64,000 nt of DNA from Terrabacter sp. MAHUQ-38. Lineage in GTDB: Bacteria > Actinomycetota > Actinomycetes > Actinomycetales > Dermatophilaceae. Made by a program: the position numbers and the translations under genes. The stretch covers positions 434,001 through 498,000 of the forward strand of contig NZ_JACVCU010000004.1 of assembly GCF_014518425.1 (NCBI RefSeq). The letters run 5' to 3'. The notes under the pieces are model-generated. The model was not told the DNA's origin and made no database searches. It saw nothing but the letters and a program-made list of their open reading frames with translations. Below, piece by piece: positions 7,985 to 15,537 of the stretch (positions are counted from its first letter, which is position 1; the number at the start of each line of letters is the position of its first letter).

Positions 7985-10300
7985 TCAGCCCGAGTCGCCC
8001 AGCGCGACCGTCTGCCACCTGGCGGGCAGGTTCTGGTTGCTGCCCGAACGCTGCGCATTGCTGCTGAGCATCGTGCGTAGGGCCCAGTCGGCTCCCGCCC
8101 CCCTCGCGTCGCTGATGTTGACGTTCATCCCGAGGACGTCGCCGCGCTGGGGAGCGACGGTGCGGCCCACCTCCGACCACGGGATGCGGGCTTCGAGCTC
8201 GTAGCCGCCCTCGCTCACGCGGGCAACGACGTCGATCGCGGAGCGCCGGCTCCCCGTGGAGAAGACGAGCTTGTTCTTGGAGTTGGGGCCGACGGTGTTC
8301 ACGTCCGCTCCCGCGCGCCGGTCCGTGTCGGAGAGGAGGGCGAGGATGACGTGGAAGTCCTGACCCTTGCGCAGTGGCGCCGTGCGGGAGAGTCCGCGCG
8401 GGTCGGGGCCGACCTCGAACGAGACGGCGTCCCCGTTCCACCACTGCGGCGGCTTGCCCTCGGCGGGAGTGACGACGGGGTCGACCACGACGGTGTGCAG
8501 GTAGAGCCCGTCGCCGTCCCACAGCCCCTGCCAGGTCGCGGTGAGGCCGGCCCGTCGGTTCGCGGCGCCGAAGACAGCCGCGTCGACGTCGTGTTCCGGA
8601 ACCGAGCGCCAGTCGTCGAAGGAGCCGTCGATCGTGGGGGCGATCGGCGCGCACCCGATCGTGAAGTCGGTCGTCCCGGGAGCCGCCGTGCTGGACCCGC
8701 AGGCCGCGGCGACGAGTGGGTCGGCCTTCTGGAGCAGCGAGGGCAGGAACCGCCACGCGGACCAGCCACCCACGAGGACGGCGAGGAGCACGGCTGCGCG
8801 GATCCACGTCGCAGTCCGGCTCCTGCGCCCCCCAGGGCGGTCCGACACGGGCGCGGGCTGAGGCGTCGGCCGGACCCTGGGCGGTGCGCTGCCGCCGTCG
8901 AGGGCGGGCCCCGAGGGGGTGTCGGCGCCGGCGTCGGGACCTCCGGTCGCGATCGGGCTGGTCGGCCCGGTCGGCCCGGGCGGTGCCGGGCGCCGAGTCA
9001 CGGCGATCGGCGCCGTCCGGGCCGACGGGCGCACGCGCTCGAGCAGCTCGGTGACGTCCTGGTAGTCAGGCCGCTCGGCCGCGACCTGTTCGAGGAGCGG
9101 CAACGCGGTGGCCGTGGCACCGGCCTGGAGGGCGCCCTGCGCGGCGTCGTAGAGGGACTCCAGCCGGCCCTCGGGCCGGGTGGCGGCCGTGGTGGCGCTC
9201 GCGGTGAAGCTGAACGGCTGGTCCGAACCCGACCGCAGCAGCACGGCCGTGCCCCACTCGGACGCCTCGTCGGAGACGGCCATCGCCTTGCGCACCTCGC
9301 ACATCGCGGCGTCGATGCCGAGCCCACGCGTGAGGAAGTAGTAGAACTCGTGGCTGAAGACGATCGCGGCCCGGTCGGAGATCTCGGTCTGCATCGCGAC
9401 GACGGCCGGCAGCCCCTGCCGGACGAGGGCCTGGCCGACGCCGGAGAACGCGTCACGGCCCGACGTGCGCGCGCCCTCACAGGCGTTGAGGACGGCCAGC
9501 TGCATCGCGCGGGCGTCGTGGAGCAGCGTGCCGAGCCGCGCGCCGGAGACCCGATGGGCCGTGCCGTCCTCGCGCTCGAGCACGAGGACCCCCTCCTGGG
9601 CCTGCTGGTCGAAGCCGCCGTGCCCGATGAAGTGGAAGACGTGGTAGTCGTCGAGCAGGGCCCGCTGCAGACCCGTGAGAGTCGCGTCCTCGAGCACCGT
9701 GATCGCCAGCCGGCCGCTCGCGACGAGGTCCCCGGTCGTCGCCCGGAGCAGCTGCTCCTCGCGCTCGACGGCGAGCTCGGGCATGTCCGTCGGGCTCGAG
9801 ATCATGACGAGGACCTTGAGCGGGGCGTCGACCGTGACGACGGGCGGGCGCTCGAGCGAGTCGAACAGGCGCACGATCGGTGTCTCCTGCGACAGGGTGA
9901 GGAACCGGCCGAGCCTCGAGTCGTAGAGGTACTCCCACGGGACTGGGTCGAGGTCGGGCACCGCCTCGAGGCGCAGCCGCAGACGCAGGTCCTTGCCCTG
10001 GCCGGTGGCCGTCGAGAGGCTCGCCCGGAACGCCTTCCCGACGTCACCCGAGAGCAGCGCGTCGCCCAGCCGGCGTCCGTAGTCCTTGACGTCCACGACC
10101 CGTGCCTCTGCGGGCGCCAGCCTCCGGGAGGCGACGCGGGGTGGTCCGACCGCGATCATGAACTGCGCCAGGTCGACCGGTGCGAACGGCAGCGTGAACG
10201 GTGCTGACGCCTCGCCGGCGGGCGAGGCGACGACGTGAGCGGCATACCCCTGGCCCTCACGGGTGACGGCGACGTCGAAGTCGAGATAGTCACGGCTCAT
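7985..10300 (-). CDS. CHAT protease with membrane anchor and CBM9-like external domain
   Basis: 771 residues in three parts. Residues 1-360 are a CHAT (caspase HetF-associated) protease: the catalytic His is H227 in FHFIGHGG and the Cys is C274 in LNACEGA, followed by the typical AVVAMQTEISDRAA and FSHEFYYFLTRG segments. Residues 430-495 are a Pro/Gly/Thr-rich linker. A single membrane helix (about 503-523) follows, then residues 555-765 resemble carbohydrate-binding family 9 / DOMON sugar-binding domains (IDGSFDDW, DGDGLYLHTVVVD, WWNGDAVSFEV, YELEARIPWSEVG). The protease would sit inside and the binding domain outside. ATG at 10300 has AGAGGA 5 nt upstream. It is the first gene of an operon with the caspase. 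Confidence 0.88.
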   Translation of the reverse strand: MSRDYLDFDVAVTREGQGYAAHVVASPAGEASAPFTLPFAPVDLAQFMIAVGPPRVASRRLAPAEARVVDVKDYGRRLGDALLSGDVGKAFRASLSTATGQGKDLRLRLRLEAVPDLDPVPWEYLYDSRLGRFLTLSQETPIVRLFDSLERPPVVTVDAPLKVLVMISSPTDMPELAVEREEQLLRATTGDLVASGRLAITVLEDATLTGLQRALLDDYHVFHFIGHGGFDQQAQEGVLVLEREDGTAHRVSGARLGTLLHDARAMQLAVLNACEGARTSGRDAFSGVGQALVRQGLPAVVAMQTEISDRAAIVFSHEFYYFLTRGLGIDAAMCEVRKAMAVSDEASEWGTAVLLRSGSDQPFSFTASATTAATRPEGRLESLYDAAQGALQAGATATALPLLEQVAAERPDYQDVTELLERVRPSARTAPIAVTRRPAPPGPTGPTSPIATGGPDAGADTPSGPALDGGSAPPRVRPTPQPAPVSDRPGGRRSRTATWIRAAVLLAVLVGGWSAWRFLPSLLQKADPLVAAACGSSTAAPGTTDFTIGCAPIAPTIDGSFDDWRSVPEHDVDAAVFGAANRRAGLTATWQGLWDGDGLYLHTVVVDPVVTPAEGKPPQWWNGDAVSFEVGPDPRGLSRTAPLRKGQDFHVILALLSDTDRRAGADVNTVGPNSKNKLVFSTGSRRSAIDVVARVSEGGYELEARIPWSEVGRTVAPQRGDVLGMNVNISDARGAGADWALRTMLSSNAQRSGSNQNLPARWQTVALGDSG

Positions 10301-10433
10301 GGCGATCCTCTGTCCGCAGGAGCGTGCCTGCAACTGACAGTACGCCGGGCCGCCCTGTCTGATACGGCTTTTCGCCTTTTAGTCCAGGACGCCACGTGTC
10401 GCTAGGATCGTCCCGAGCGCGCGTGCCGCGCTC

Positions 10434-10473
10434 GCGGACGAGGGAGCCGTACCCGCACAGCGACAAGACGGCC
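10434..10473 (+). ncRNA. Guanidine-III (ykkC-III) riboswitch
   Basis: The order of conserved blocks GGACGAGG, GCCGTACCC and GACAAGACGGC matches the class III guanidine aptamer as I recall it. An H-type pseudoknot is possible: GCGG (10434-10437) pairs with CCGC (10453-10456), and GCCGT (10446-10450) pairs with ACGGC (10468-10472). P1 differs in sequence from the published Thermobifida RNA but keeps pairing. The Shine-Dalgarno GGAACGG follows directly, so ligand binding probably acts on translation of the SMR pair. Confidence 0.88.
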
Positions 10474-10486
10474 GGAACGGAACCCC

Positions 10487-10801
10487 GTGCACTGGCTCGT
10501 CCTCATCCTCTCCGGCGCGCTCGAGGCCGTCTGGGCCACGGCGCTCGCCGCGTCCGACGGCTTCCGCCGCCCCAGGCCGACCACCCTCTTCGGCGTCTCG
10601 CTCGTGCTGAGCGTGGTGGGCCTGGCGTGGGCGATGACGGCACTGCCGACCGGGACGGCATACGCCGTGTGGGTCGGGATCGGCGCCGTCGGCACCGTCC
10701 TGCTCGCCGTCGTGCGGCGCGAGGAGCGTCTCGGCGCGGCACGCGCTGCGCTGCTCGTCGTCCTCGTCGGCTGCGTCGCCGGGCTCAAGGCGGTGGCGTG
10801 A
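10487..10801 (+). CDS. SMR-family transporter subunit 1, probable guanidinium exporter
   Basis: 104 residues, four membrane helices, typical of small multidrug resistance proteins. It starts MHWLVLILSGALEAVWATALAAS, with the membrane-embedded Glu (E13) that couples substrate to protons, and carries the GTAYAVWVGIGAVGT motif of the Gdx/SugE branch. GTG start at 10487 sits just after the guanidine riboswitch and its Shine-Dalgarno. The stop overlaps the next SMR gene by one base (TGATG). Two adjacent SMR genes usually form a heterodimer; the riboswitch makes guanidinium the likely substrate. Confidence 0.92.
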   Translation: MHWLVLILSGALEAVWATALAASDGFRRPRPTTLFGVSLVLSVVGLAWAMTALPTGTAYAVWVGIGAVGTVLLAVVRREERLGAARAALLVVLVGCVAGLKAVA

Positions 10802-11160
10802 TGCCGTGGGTCGTCCTGCTCGCGAGCGCCGTTCTCGAAGCCGTGTGGGCGTCGGCGCTGGCCGCGTCCGAGGGCCTGAGCCGTCCCGGGCCCGCCGCCC
10901 TCTTCGTCGTCGCGGGCGCGCTCAGCATGGTCGGGCTCGCGCACGCCGTGCGAGTCATCCCGATCGGTACCGCGTATGCCGTGTGGACCGGCCTCGGGGC
11001 CGCGCTCACGGTGACGTGGGCCATGACGACCGGCGGTGAGGCCTTCTCCGTCGTCAAGGTCGTCCTGCTCGCGGGCATCGTCGCGACGGTCGTGGGGCTG
11101 AAGCTCGTCGGGTACGAGGCGCGTGGGATCTCCGATCCGGGGGACGCCCCCGCTAGCTGA
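10801..11160 (+). CDS. SMR-family transporter subunit 2, probable guanidinium exporter
   Basis: 119 residues, four helices, paralogue of the preceding gene: MPWVVLLASAVLEAVWASALAASEG has the same embedded Glu (E14), and GTAYAVWTGLGAALT matches the partner's motif. A 15-residue hydrophilic tail extends past the fourth helix. The start codon shares one base with the previous stop, so the two subunits are made in step. Together they form a paired SMR exporter, inserted in the inner membrane in opposite topology in known examples. Confidence 0.92.
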   Translation: MPWVVLLASAVLEAVWASALAASEGLSRPGPAALFVVAGALSMVGLAHAVRVIPIGTAYAVWTGLGAALTVTWAMTTGGEAFSVVKVVLLAGIVATVVGLKLVGYEARGISDPGDAPAS

Positions 11161-11238
11161 GACACCCCGCACCGTTCACGCGGATATGCGGTGTTTCGGG
11201 GGTCGATGTCGCCCTCGGCGGTGATGATGGGGCGCGTC

Positions 11239-11259
11239 GCCCCCGCACCGGGCGGGGGC
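11239..11259 (+). promoter_or_regulatory. GC hairpin in the leader of the metallopeptidase gene
   Basis: Perfect 8-bp stem GCCCCCGC / GCGGGGGC with a 5-nt loop, ending 21 nt before the GTG start. No T-tract follows, so it looks more like an mRNA-stability or translational element than a terminator; role unknown. Confidence 0.35.
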
Positions 11260-11280
11260 ACGACACCGAAGGAGCTCTCA

Positions 11281-12519
11281 GTGCGCAGGACCACGACCAG
11301 GACGATCGCTCTCGTCACGTCGCTGGCCATCTCGGGGGCCACAGGGGCGGCGGTCGCCACGGCGGCCCCCACCACGTCGTCGGCCGCGTCGGCCAGCTCG
11401 GCCGCAGCGTCCGTCGCGACAGACGGCCACACCGACGACGTCGTCGCCGGGACGACGAGCGACCCGCGCGCGGCCCGGCTGCTCGCGTCGGCCCGCGCCC
11501 GGCTGCCCGCTGACTGGCGCGCTCGTCAGGCGGTGGCGCTCCAGCGCTTCGGGATCGAACAGTCCACCGCCCGGGACGCGCTGGAGCGGGCCATCGACCC
11601 GACGCAGTACCCATGCGCCCCGACCCGGCTCGTCGCGTACGTCCACGATCTTCTCGCGGGGGTCGACCCGTCGAGCGTCGAGCTCCTGACGATGCTCGGG
11701 GCCTTCGACTTCCCGAGCTTCGACGCCGTCCTCTCCGGCACGAGCGGCGACCCGAGGTACGCGCTGGACGAGGCGCACCGCAGCGAGCTGACCAGCTCGT
11801 TCCGGGCGGCCCAGCGCTTCTGGGACACCGACGGCTCGGACATCGCGCTCATGGGCATGCACGGAGACCTCATGCGCGACCCGGCACGGCTCACCCCGCT
11901 CATCGGCTTCCTCTACGGCATTCCCGAGTCGGAGGCCGCCGAGTGGGCCGCGCTCGTCGTCGAGGTCGTCACGGGCGACCCGGGTCTCGCGGACGGTGAC
12001 AGCCCCCTCTTCACCCTCAACGCGTTCGCGTGGAGCGGGGAGGGCGACCCCATCCTGTCGTCGCTGCCCGACAAGCTCGTCTTCGGCGACGGCATGCTCG
12101 ACGCCCTCGGCGCGATCGGCGTCGGTGACGTCGGTCCCCGAGCGATCCTCGGCCACGAGTACGGCCACCACGTCCAGTACGACCGGGACCTGTTCGACTC
12201 GCCGCTCACGGGGGCGGAGGCGACGCGTCGTACCGAGCTCATGGCCGACGCCTTCGGCACGTACTTCGTGACGCACAAGCGGGGTCTCGCGCTCAACACC
12301 GCGCGGGTCCTGCAGGCCGAGCAGTCCTTCTACGAGGCGGGAGACTGCAGCTTCACGAGTGCGGGGCACCACGGCACCCCCGACCAGCGGCTGCGTGCAT
12401 CCACCTGGGGCGCGTCCGTCGCGGCCGACGCCCACAAGCAAGGACACGTCCTCCCGTCGCTCACCCTCGACGCGCAGTTCGAGGCGCAGCTGCCGGTGTT
12501 CGTCGCACCCGACGCCTGA
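11281..12519 (+). CDS. Secreted zinc metallopeptidase-like protein
   Basis: 412 residues. The N-terminus (VRRTTTRTIALVTSLAISGATGAAVATA) is a Sec signal peptide with a cleavage region near residues 28-30. The C-terminal half carries HEYGHHVQYD, an HExxH zinc motif, and a downstream ELMADAFGTYF helix whose Glu is the likely third ligand, as in the putative neutral zinc metallopeptidase family. The GTG start is preferred because AAGGAG lies 7 nt upstream and the signal peptide begins here; a longer ORF upstream reads through the leader hairpin. Substrate unknown; expected outside the cell. A hairpin follows the stop. Confidence 0.82.
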   Translation: MRRTTTRTIALVTSLAISGATGAAVATAAPTTSSAASASSAAASVATDGHTDDVVAGTTSDPRAARLLASARARLPADWRARQAVALQRFGIEQSTARDALERAIDPTQYPCAPTRLVAYVHDLLAGVDPSSVELLTMLGAFDFPSFDAVLSGTSGDPRYALDEAHRSELTSSFRAAQRFWDTDGSDIALMGMHGDLMRDPARLTPLIGFLYGIPESEAAEWAALVVEVVTGDPGLADGDSPLFTLNAFAWSGEGDPILSSLPDKLVFGDGMLDALGAIGVGDVGPRAILGHEYGHHVQYDRDLFDSPLTGAEATRRTELMADAFGTYFVTHKRGLALNTARVLQAEQSFYEAGDCSFTSAGHHGTPDQRLRASTWGASVAADAHKQGHVLPSLTLDAQFEAQLPVFVAPDA

Positions 12520-12531
12520 GCCGGCCGACGT

Positions 12532-12567
12532 CGCGGGCCCCGCTGACTCCGGTCGGTGAGGCCCGCG
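12532..12567 (+). terminator. Hairpin after the metallopeptidase
   Basis: CGCGGGCC (12532-12539) pairs with GGCCCGCG (12560-12567), 13 nt after the stop. Long loop and no T-tract, so an imperfect terminator. Confidence 0.4.
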
Positions 12568-12634
12568 GCGCGCGGGTCACCTGATGCGGAGCTCGTGGCT
12601 CGAGCCGGACGGGAAGCTCGGGTTGGACCGAACC

Positions 12635-12652
12635 GGGGGCGCCTACGCCCCC
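12635..12652. terminator. GC hairpin between convergent genes
   Basis: GGGGGCG-CCTA-CGCCCCC, a 7-bp stem with a 4-nt loop, 28 nt past the stop of the minus-strand thioesterase gene. Probably serves both converging transcripts. Confidence 0.45.
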
Positions 12653-12680
12653 TGACGCGTGGCGCGCCGTGCTGGCCTGC

Positions 12681-13055
12681 TCAGAGCGTGCGCTGGCACT
12701 TGCTCATGAAGCGGTCGGGGTCGACGACCGCGCGGTGGACCTCACCCTTGGCGAGCTCCTCGCCGTCGGGGTCCTGGACGGTGACGTGGCACACGAGGCG
12801 GCGACCGTCGTTGATCGGCTCGGCGCACAGGACCGTGACGTGGGAGCCGACCGGGCTGCCCTTGACGTGCTCGATCTTGATCATCGTCCCGACGGTCGTG
12901 TGGTCGGCGTCGATCATCTGCTTGCAGACCTGGAACGAGGCGTTCTCGCACCACGTGATCAGACGGGGTGTCGCGAGGACGTCGAGGTCACCGCTGCCGA
13001 CGACGACAGACGTGTCGTCGGCGGTGACCGTGTGCTGGAACTTGCGCATGGGCAT
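12681..13055 (-). CDS. Thioesterase-like hot-dog protein (FlK-like)
   Basis: 124 residues. TVTADDTSVVVGSGDLDVLATPRLITWCENASFQVC, then TVGTMIKIEHVKGSPVGSHVTVLCAEPI, is the pattern of FlK-type hot-dog thioesterases, where TP, the Glu of the central helix and the VG..IKIEH region line the active site. FlK itself hydrolyses fluoroacetyl-CoA, but most family members are uncharacterised and this one should be called thioesterase-like only. It is cytoplasmic and stands alone. The start may be the first or third codon (MPMRKF). Confidence 0.8.
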   Translation of the reverse strand: MPMRKFQHTVTADDTSVVVGSGDLDVLATPRLITWCENASFQVCKQMIDADHTTVGTMIKIEHVKGSPVGSHVTVLCAEPINDGRRLVCHVTVQDPDGEELAKGEVHRAVVDPDRFMSKCQRTL

Positions 13056-13165
13056 TGGACGAGTCTGACAGAGAACTGAGTGTCCGTTGACCCGTCTCGA
13101 CAGGTGGGTGGGGCCTGCCGCGTGTCTACGGGGCGCGTGCGCGTTCGGGCTGGGAATGTGGCCTG

Positions 13166-13813
13166 GTGACCACCCATCTGTGGGTTCTCAGCGTCGCGCT
13201 CGGGGTGACGGCGCTGATCAACTGGGGATCGGTGCTGCGCGGCGAGTACGTCGTCGAGCGCATCACCAAGCCCCTCGTCGTGCTGCTGCTCATGGGCATC
13301 GCATGGTCGCTCTCCTGGGAGGGGCGTGCCCCGACCTCGCCGATCCTGCTCCCGGTCGTCGTCGCCCTCGGCTTCTGCCTGGTCGGCGACGTGGCGCTGC
13401 TCAACGCGACCGAGACCCGCTTCATCGTGGGGCTGGGAGCCTTCCTGGCGGCGCACGTCGCCTACATCTGGGCGCTGCTGGAGACGCCCGGTACCGGCGG
13501 CTTCCCGTGGTGGCTCCTAGGCGCCGTGCCCGCGCTGGTGCTGCTCTTCACACGGGTCGGGCGCGAGATCGTGCGGCACTCGGGGGTCCAGCGGGGGCCG
13601 GTGTTCATCTACCAGCTCGTCATCAGCGCGCTCGTCCTGGTCGCGGCCTTCAAGGGCGACTGGCTCGTACTCCTGGGCTGCTGCGTCTTCGCCGCATCCG
13701 ATGCCGTGCTCGGGCATGACCGTTTCGTCCACGAGCGCCGGTGGGCACCGGTCACCGTCATCGTGACCTACCACGTCGCCCAGGTGCTCATCGTCGTCGG
13801 CCTCTTCCGCTGA
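13166..13813 (+). CDS. YhhN-family membrane protein (lysoplasmalogenase-like)
   Basis: 215 residues with about eight hydrophobic helices. The sequence fits the YhhN/TMEM86 family: GFCLVGDVALL, a conserved Gly-Asp pair in a helix, and FAASDAVLGHDRF near the end, whose Ser-Asp is invariant. Animal relatives hydrolyse the vinyl-ether bond of lysoplasmalogen; the bacterial role is not established. GTG start at 13166; no clear Shine-Dalgarno, and it may be leaderless. It converges on the secreted esterase gene. Confidence 0.82.
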   Translation: MTTHLWVLSVALGVTALINWGSVLRGEYVVERITKPLVVLLLMGIAWSLSWEGRAPTSPILLPVVVALGFCLVGDVALLNATETRFIVGLGAFLAAHVAYIWALLETPGTGGFPWWLLGAVPALVLLFTRVGREIVRHSGVQRGPVFIYQLVISALVLVAAFKGDWLVLLGCCVFAASDAVLGHDRFVHERRWAPVTVIVTYHVAQVLIVVGLFR

Positions 13814-13831
13814 CCCCGCTGGCAGTCAGGC

Positions 13832-13869
13832 GAGGGGTTCAGGGGCTCAGGGGCTCGTTCAGGGGTTCG
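13832..13869 (+). repeat. Short direct repeats between convergent genes
   Basis: A run of related units, AGGGGTTC / CAGGGGCTC repeated about five times, covers the gap between the YhhN gene and the esterase stop and enters the last codons of the latter. Probably slippage; no function evident. Confidence 0.4.
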
Positions 13870-15223
13870 AGTACCCGAGCATCCAGGTGTAGATGTCGTC
13901 GCCGCGGCTGCCGCTGTAGGCCTGGTCCCATCCGTCGTGGAACAGGTCGGGATACACGGTCAGCCGGGCCGCGTCCGCTTCGACGCCGGGGCAGGCCTGG
14001 ACGTTCTCCATCGTCTCGATGCTTCCGAGCGGGTTGACGACGTCGTCGAGGCCGCCGTGGAAGGCCCAGAGCGGTACGTCGCCCAGGGCGCACCCGACGG
14101 TGGCCCACGCGTACCTGCCGTCGGCCGCGACCGAAACGGCCGCTGCGACCTGGCTGTCGCCGTAGGCGGCGAGGTACTCCCACGCGCCGAAACCGCCGCA
14201 GGAGAGCCCGGTGAGGTAGACCCGGCTCGGGTCCACGTTGTAGTGCGCGACGGCATACGTGATGAAGTCGTGGATCTCGTCGGGCGTCGTGCAGAAGGCA
14301 GGCGACGCGTGGTCGCGGTCGTGCTGCAGCTGCATCGCACACGAACCACCCCACTCGGTGACTCCGTCGCACGGCGAGAAGTCGAAGCCCGGGGGGTCCT
14401 CGACGTGCTGGGTCGAGAGGACGACGAACGGTCGGTCCGTCCGCCACCCGCCGACGTCGATGAACCGCGGGATGCCCGTGAGGAGAAGGTTGCTCAGCTG
14501 TTCGGCGGAGCCGTCGCCGTTCTCGCCGTAGCCGTTCGTCGCCACGAGGAGCGGGCTCTTGTCGCCACTGTGGGAGTAGCTCGGCGGCAGGTACTCGTAG
14601 TAGCCCATCCCGGCGTCTGTCGTGCCGAGCGGGCGCGGGCTCTGGTGGCTCGCCGAGTCGGTGCCGAGCAGCGGGGCCACGACCTTGCAGAGGTCCTGGT
14701 CGAAGAGCGGGTGCGGCCCCGACACGCTCAGGTCGAAGCCGACCTCCTCACCGGTCGAGAGATCGACGGTCGCCTCGAAGCGCAGCACGCCTCGGTCGCG
14801 GGCGAGGACCGTCCCCGACGAGTCGCGGACGACGTAGGGCTGCCCGGCCTGCAGGAAGGTGAAGGTCCACGTCGACTCGCCGACGCGTCGAGCGGGAAGG
14901 TTCTTGGCGACGCCCTGTCCGGTGGCCGTGAGCGACTCCCCGGCCGTGTTGGTCCACGTCTCGGTGAACACGTACTGGTCCATGAAGAGGACCTCGTCCT
15001 GGAGCCGTGGGTCCTGGCGGAGAGTGAAGACGTGCGTCAGGGTCCCGCTGACGTCGACCGGGTAGCCGCAGTCCCAGCTCACGAACTCGTAGGGCTGCTT
15101 GACCGTCTGCTCGCGCTCCAGCGGAGCCCCGTTCGCAGGAGCCCCGGCGACGAGGGCTCCGACCGAGAGCGCAAGCAGCGCCGCCCCGATCCGTGCCAAC
15201 CAGGTGTGGGTTCGAGTGGACAT
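13859..15223 (-). CDS. Secreted alpha/beta-hydrolase (esterase/PHB depolymerase-like)
   Basis: 454 residues with a signal peptide (MSTRTHTWLARIGAALLALSVGALVAGAPANGA). The N-terminal 170 residues are beta-rich without a recognised family. The C-terminal domain is an alpha/beta hydrolase: GYYEYLPPSYS start, PLLVATNGYGENGDG oxyanion region, nucleophile Ser in GLSCGGFGAWE, AFHGGLDDVV for the acid and LFHDGWDQAY for the catalytic His. This matches secreted feruloyl esterase/PHB depolymerase-type enzymes. Several Cys pairs suggest disulfides. ATG at 15223 has CGGAGG 5 nt upstream. The substrate is not predictable. Confidence 0.82.
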   Translation of the reverse strand: MSTRTHTWLARIGAALLALSVGALVAGAPANGAPLEREQTVKQPYEFVSWDCGYPVDVSGTLTHVFTLRQDPRLQDEVLFMDQYVFTETWTNTAGESLTATGQGVAKNLPARRVGESTWTFTFLQAGQPYVVRDSSGTVLARDRGVLRFEATVDLSTGEEVGFDLSVSGPHPLFDQDLCKVVAPLLGTDSASHQSPRPLGTTDAGMGYYEYLPPSYSHSGDKSPLLVATNGYGENGDGSAEQLSNLLLTGIPRFIDVGGWRTDRPFVVLSTQHVEDPPGFDFSPCDGVTEWGGSCAMQLQHDRDHASPAFCTTPDEIHDFITYAVAHYNVDPSRVYLTGLSCGGFGAWEYLAAYGDSQVAAAVSVAADGRYAWATVGCALGDVPLWAFHGGLDDVVNPLGSIETMENVQACPGVEADAARLTVYPDLFHDGWDQAYSGSRGDDIYTWMLGYSNP

Positions 15224-15354
15224 GCCGGCCTCCGTTCGCACGCCCCCGACCTGCGCCCATCGTGGCCCTACCCGGACGGGCGCGGGCAGGATCGGCAGAA
15301 CTGGGTCGCCGGCGCGAGCGCTATGTGCCGCGACACGCCGTTTGTGCGCTGCGC

Positions 15355-15360
15355 TAACCT
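15355..15360 (+). promoter_or_regulatory. -10 box, leaderless promoter of the leuS leader
   Basis: TAACCT ends 6 nt before the ATG of the leader peptide at 15367, so the transcript probably starts on the leader start codon. No good -35 is visible. Confidence 0.45.
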
Positions 15361-15366
15361 TGAGGC

Positions 15367-15402
15367 ATGGCTGGTGACCTGCTTCTTCCGCAGCCGCGTT
15401 GA
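15367..15402 (+). CDS. Leucine-rich leader peptide of leuS attenuator
   Basis: An 11-residue ORF, MAGDLLLPQPR, with three consecutive Leu codons (CTG CTT CTT). CTT is rare in this genome, which would make ribosome pausing sensitive to charged tRNA-Leu. The stop codon lies inside the first arm of a 10-bp inverted repeat, and a terminator follows 35 nt later, ahead of leuS. This is the layout of ribosome-mediated attenuation: stalling at Leu codons would favour read-through into leuS. No Shine-Dalgarno at proper distance; probably leaderless. Confidence 0.8.
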   Translation: MAGDLLLPQPR

Positions 15403-15434
15403 CGAAGGTCGGGACTCCCCGACATCAACGCGGC
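15393..15434 (+). promoter_or_regulatory. Attenuator hairpin overlapping the leader stop
   Basis: GCCGCGTTGA (15393-15402) pairs perfectly with TCAACGCGGC (15425-15434). Nested inside is GTCGGG/CCCGAC (15408-15413 with 15418-15423). A ribosome ending or stalling on the leader peptide would disrupt or permit this stem and so alter folding of the next one. Confidence 0.7.
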
Positions 15435-15436
15435 CG

Positions 15437-15463
15437 CCCCTCCTGTGTGAGGGGTTTTCTTTT
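15437..15463 (+). terminator. Attenuator terminator upstream of leuS
   Basis: CCCCTC-CTGTGT-GAGGGG followed by TTTTCTTTT, a textbook intrinsic terminator placed 74 nt before the leuS start. T-tracts this long are very rare in the window. It should stop transcription when leucine is plentiful. Confidence 0.85.
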
Positions 15464-15537
15464 GCCAGCCACAGGGGCTCCGCCCCCGTGCACCCCCGAA
15501 GAAGCCCGCACGGCTGACGCACGACACGAGAGACGAC

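Noticed and set aside
7983-8807. N-terminal extension of the caspase ORF into the CHAT gene
   Set aside because: The extension is a shadow of the CBM9-like domain; the caspase fold starts at the ATG at 7982.
13832-13869. CRISPR-like repeats
   Set aside because: Units are 8-9 nt, adjacent and without spacers; simple slippage repeats.
15224-15537. T-box riboswitch before leuS
   Set aside because: No T-box bulge sequence or specifier loop; the leader peptide with Leu codons and the terminator explain the region.
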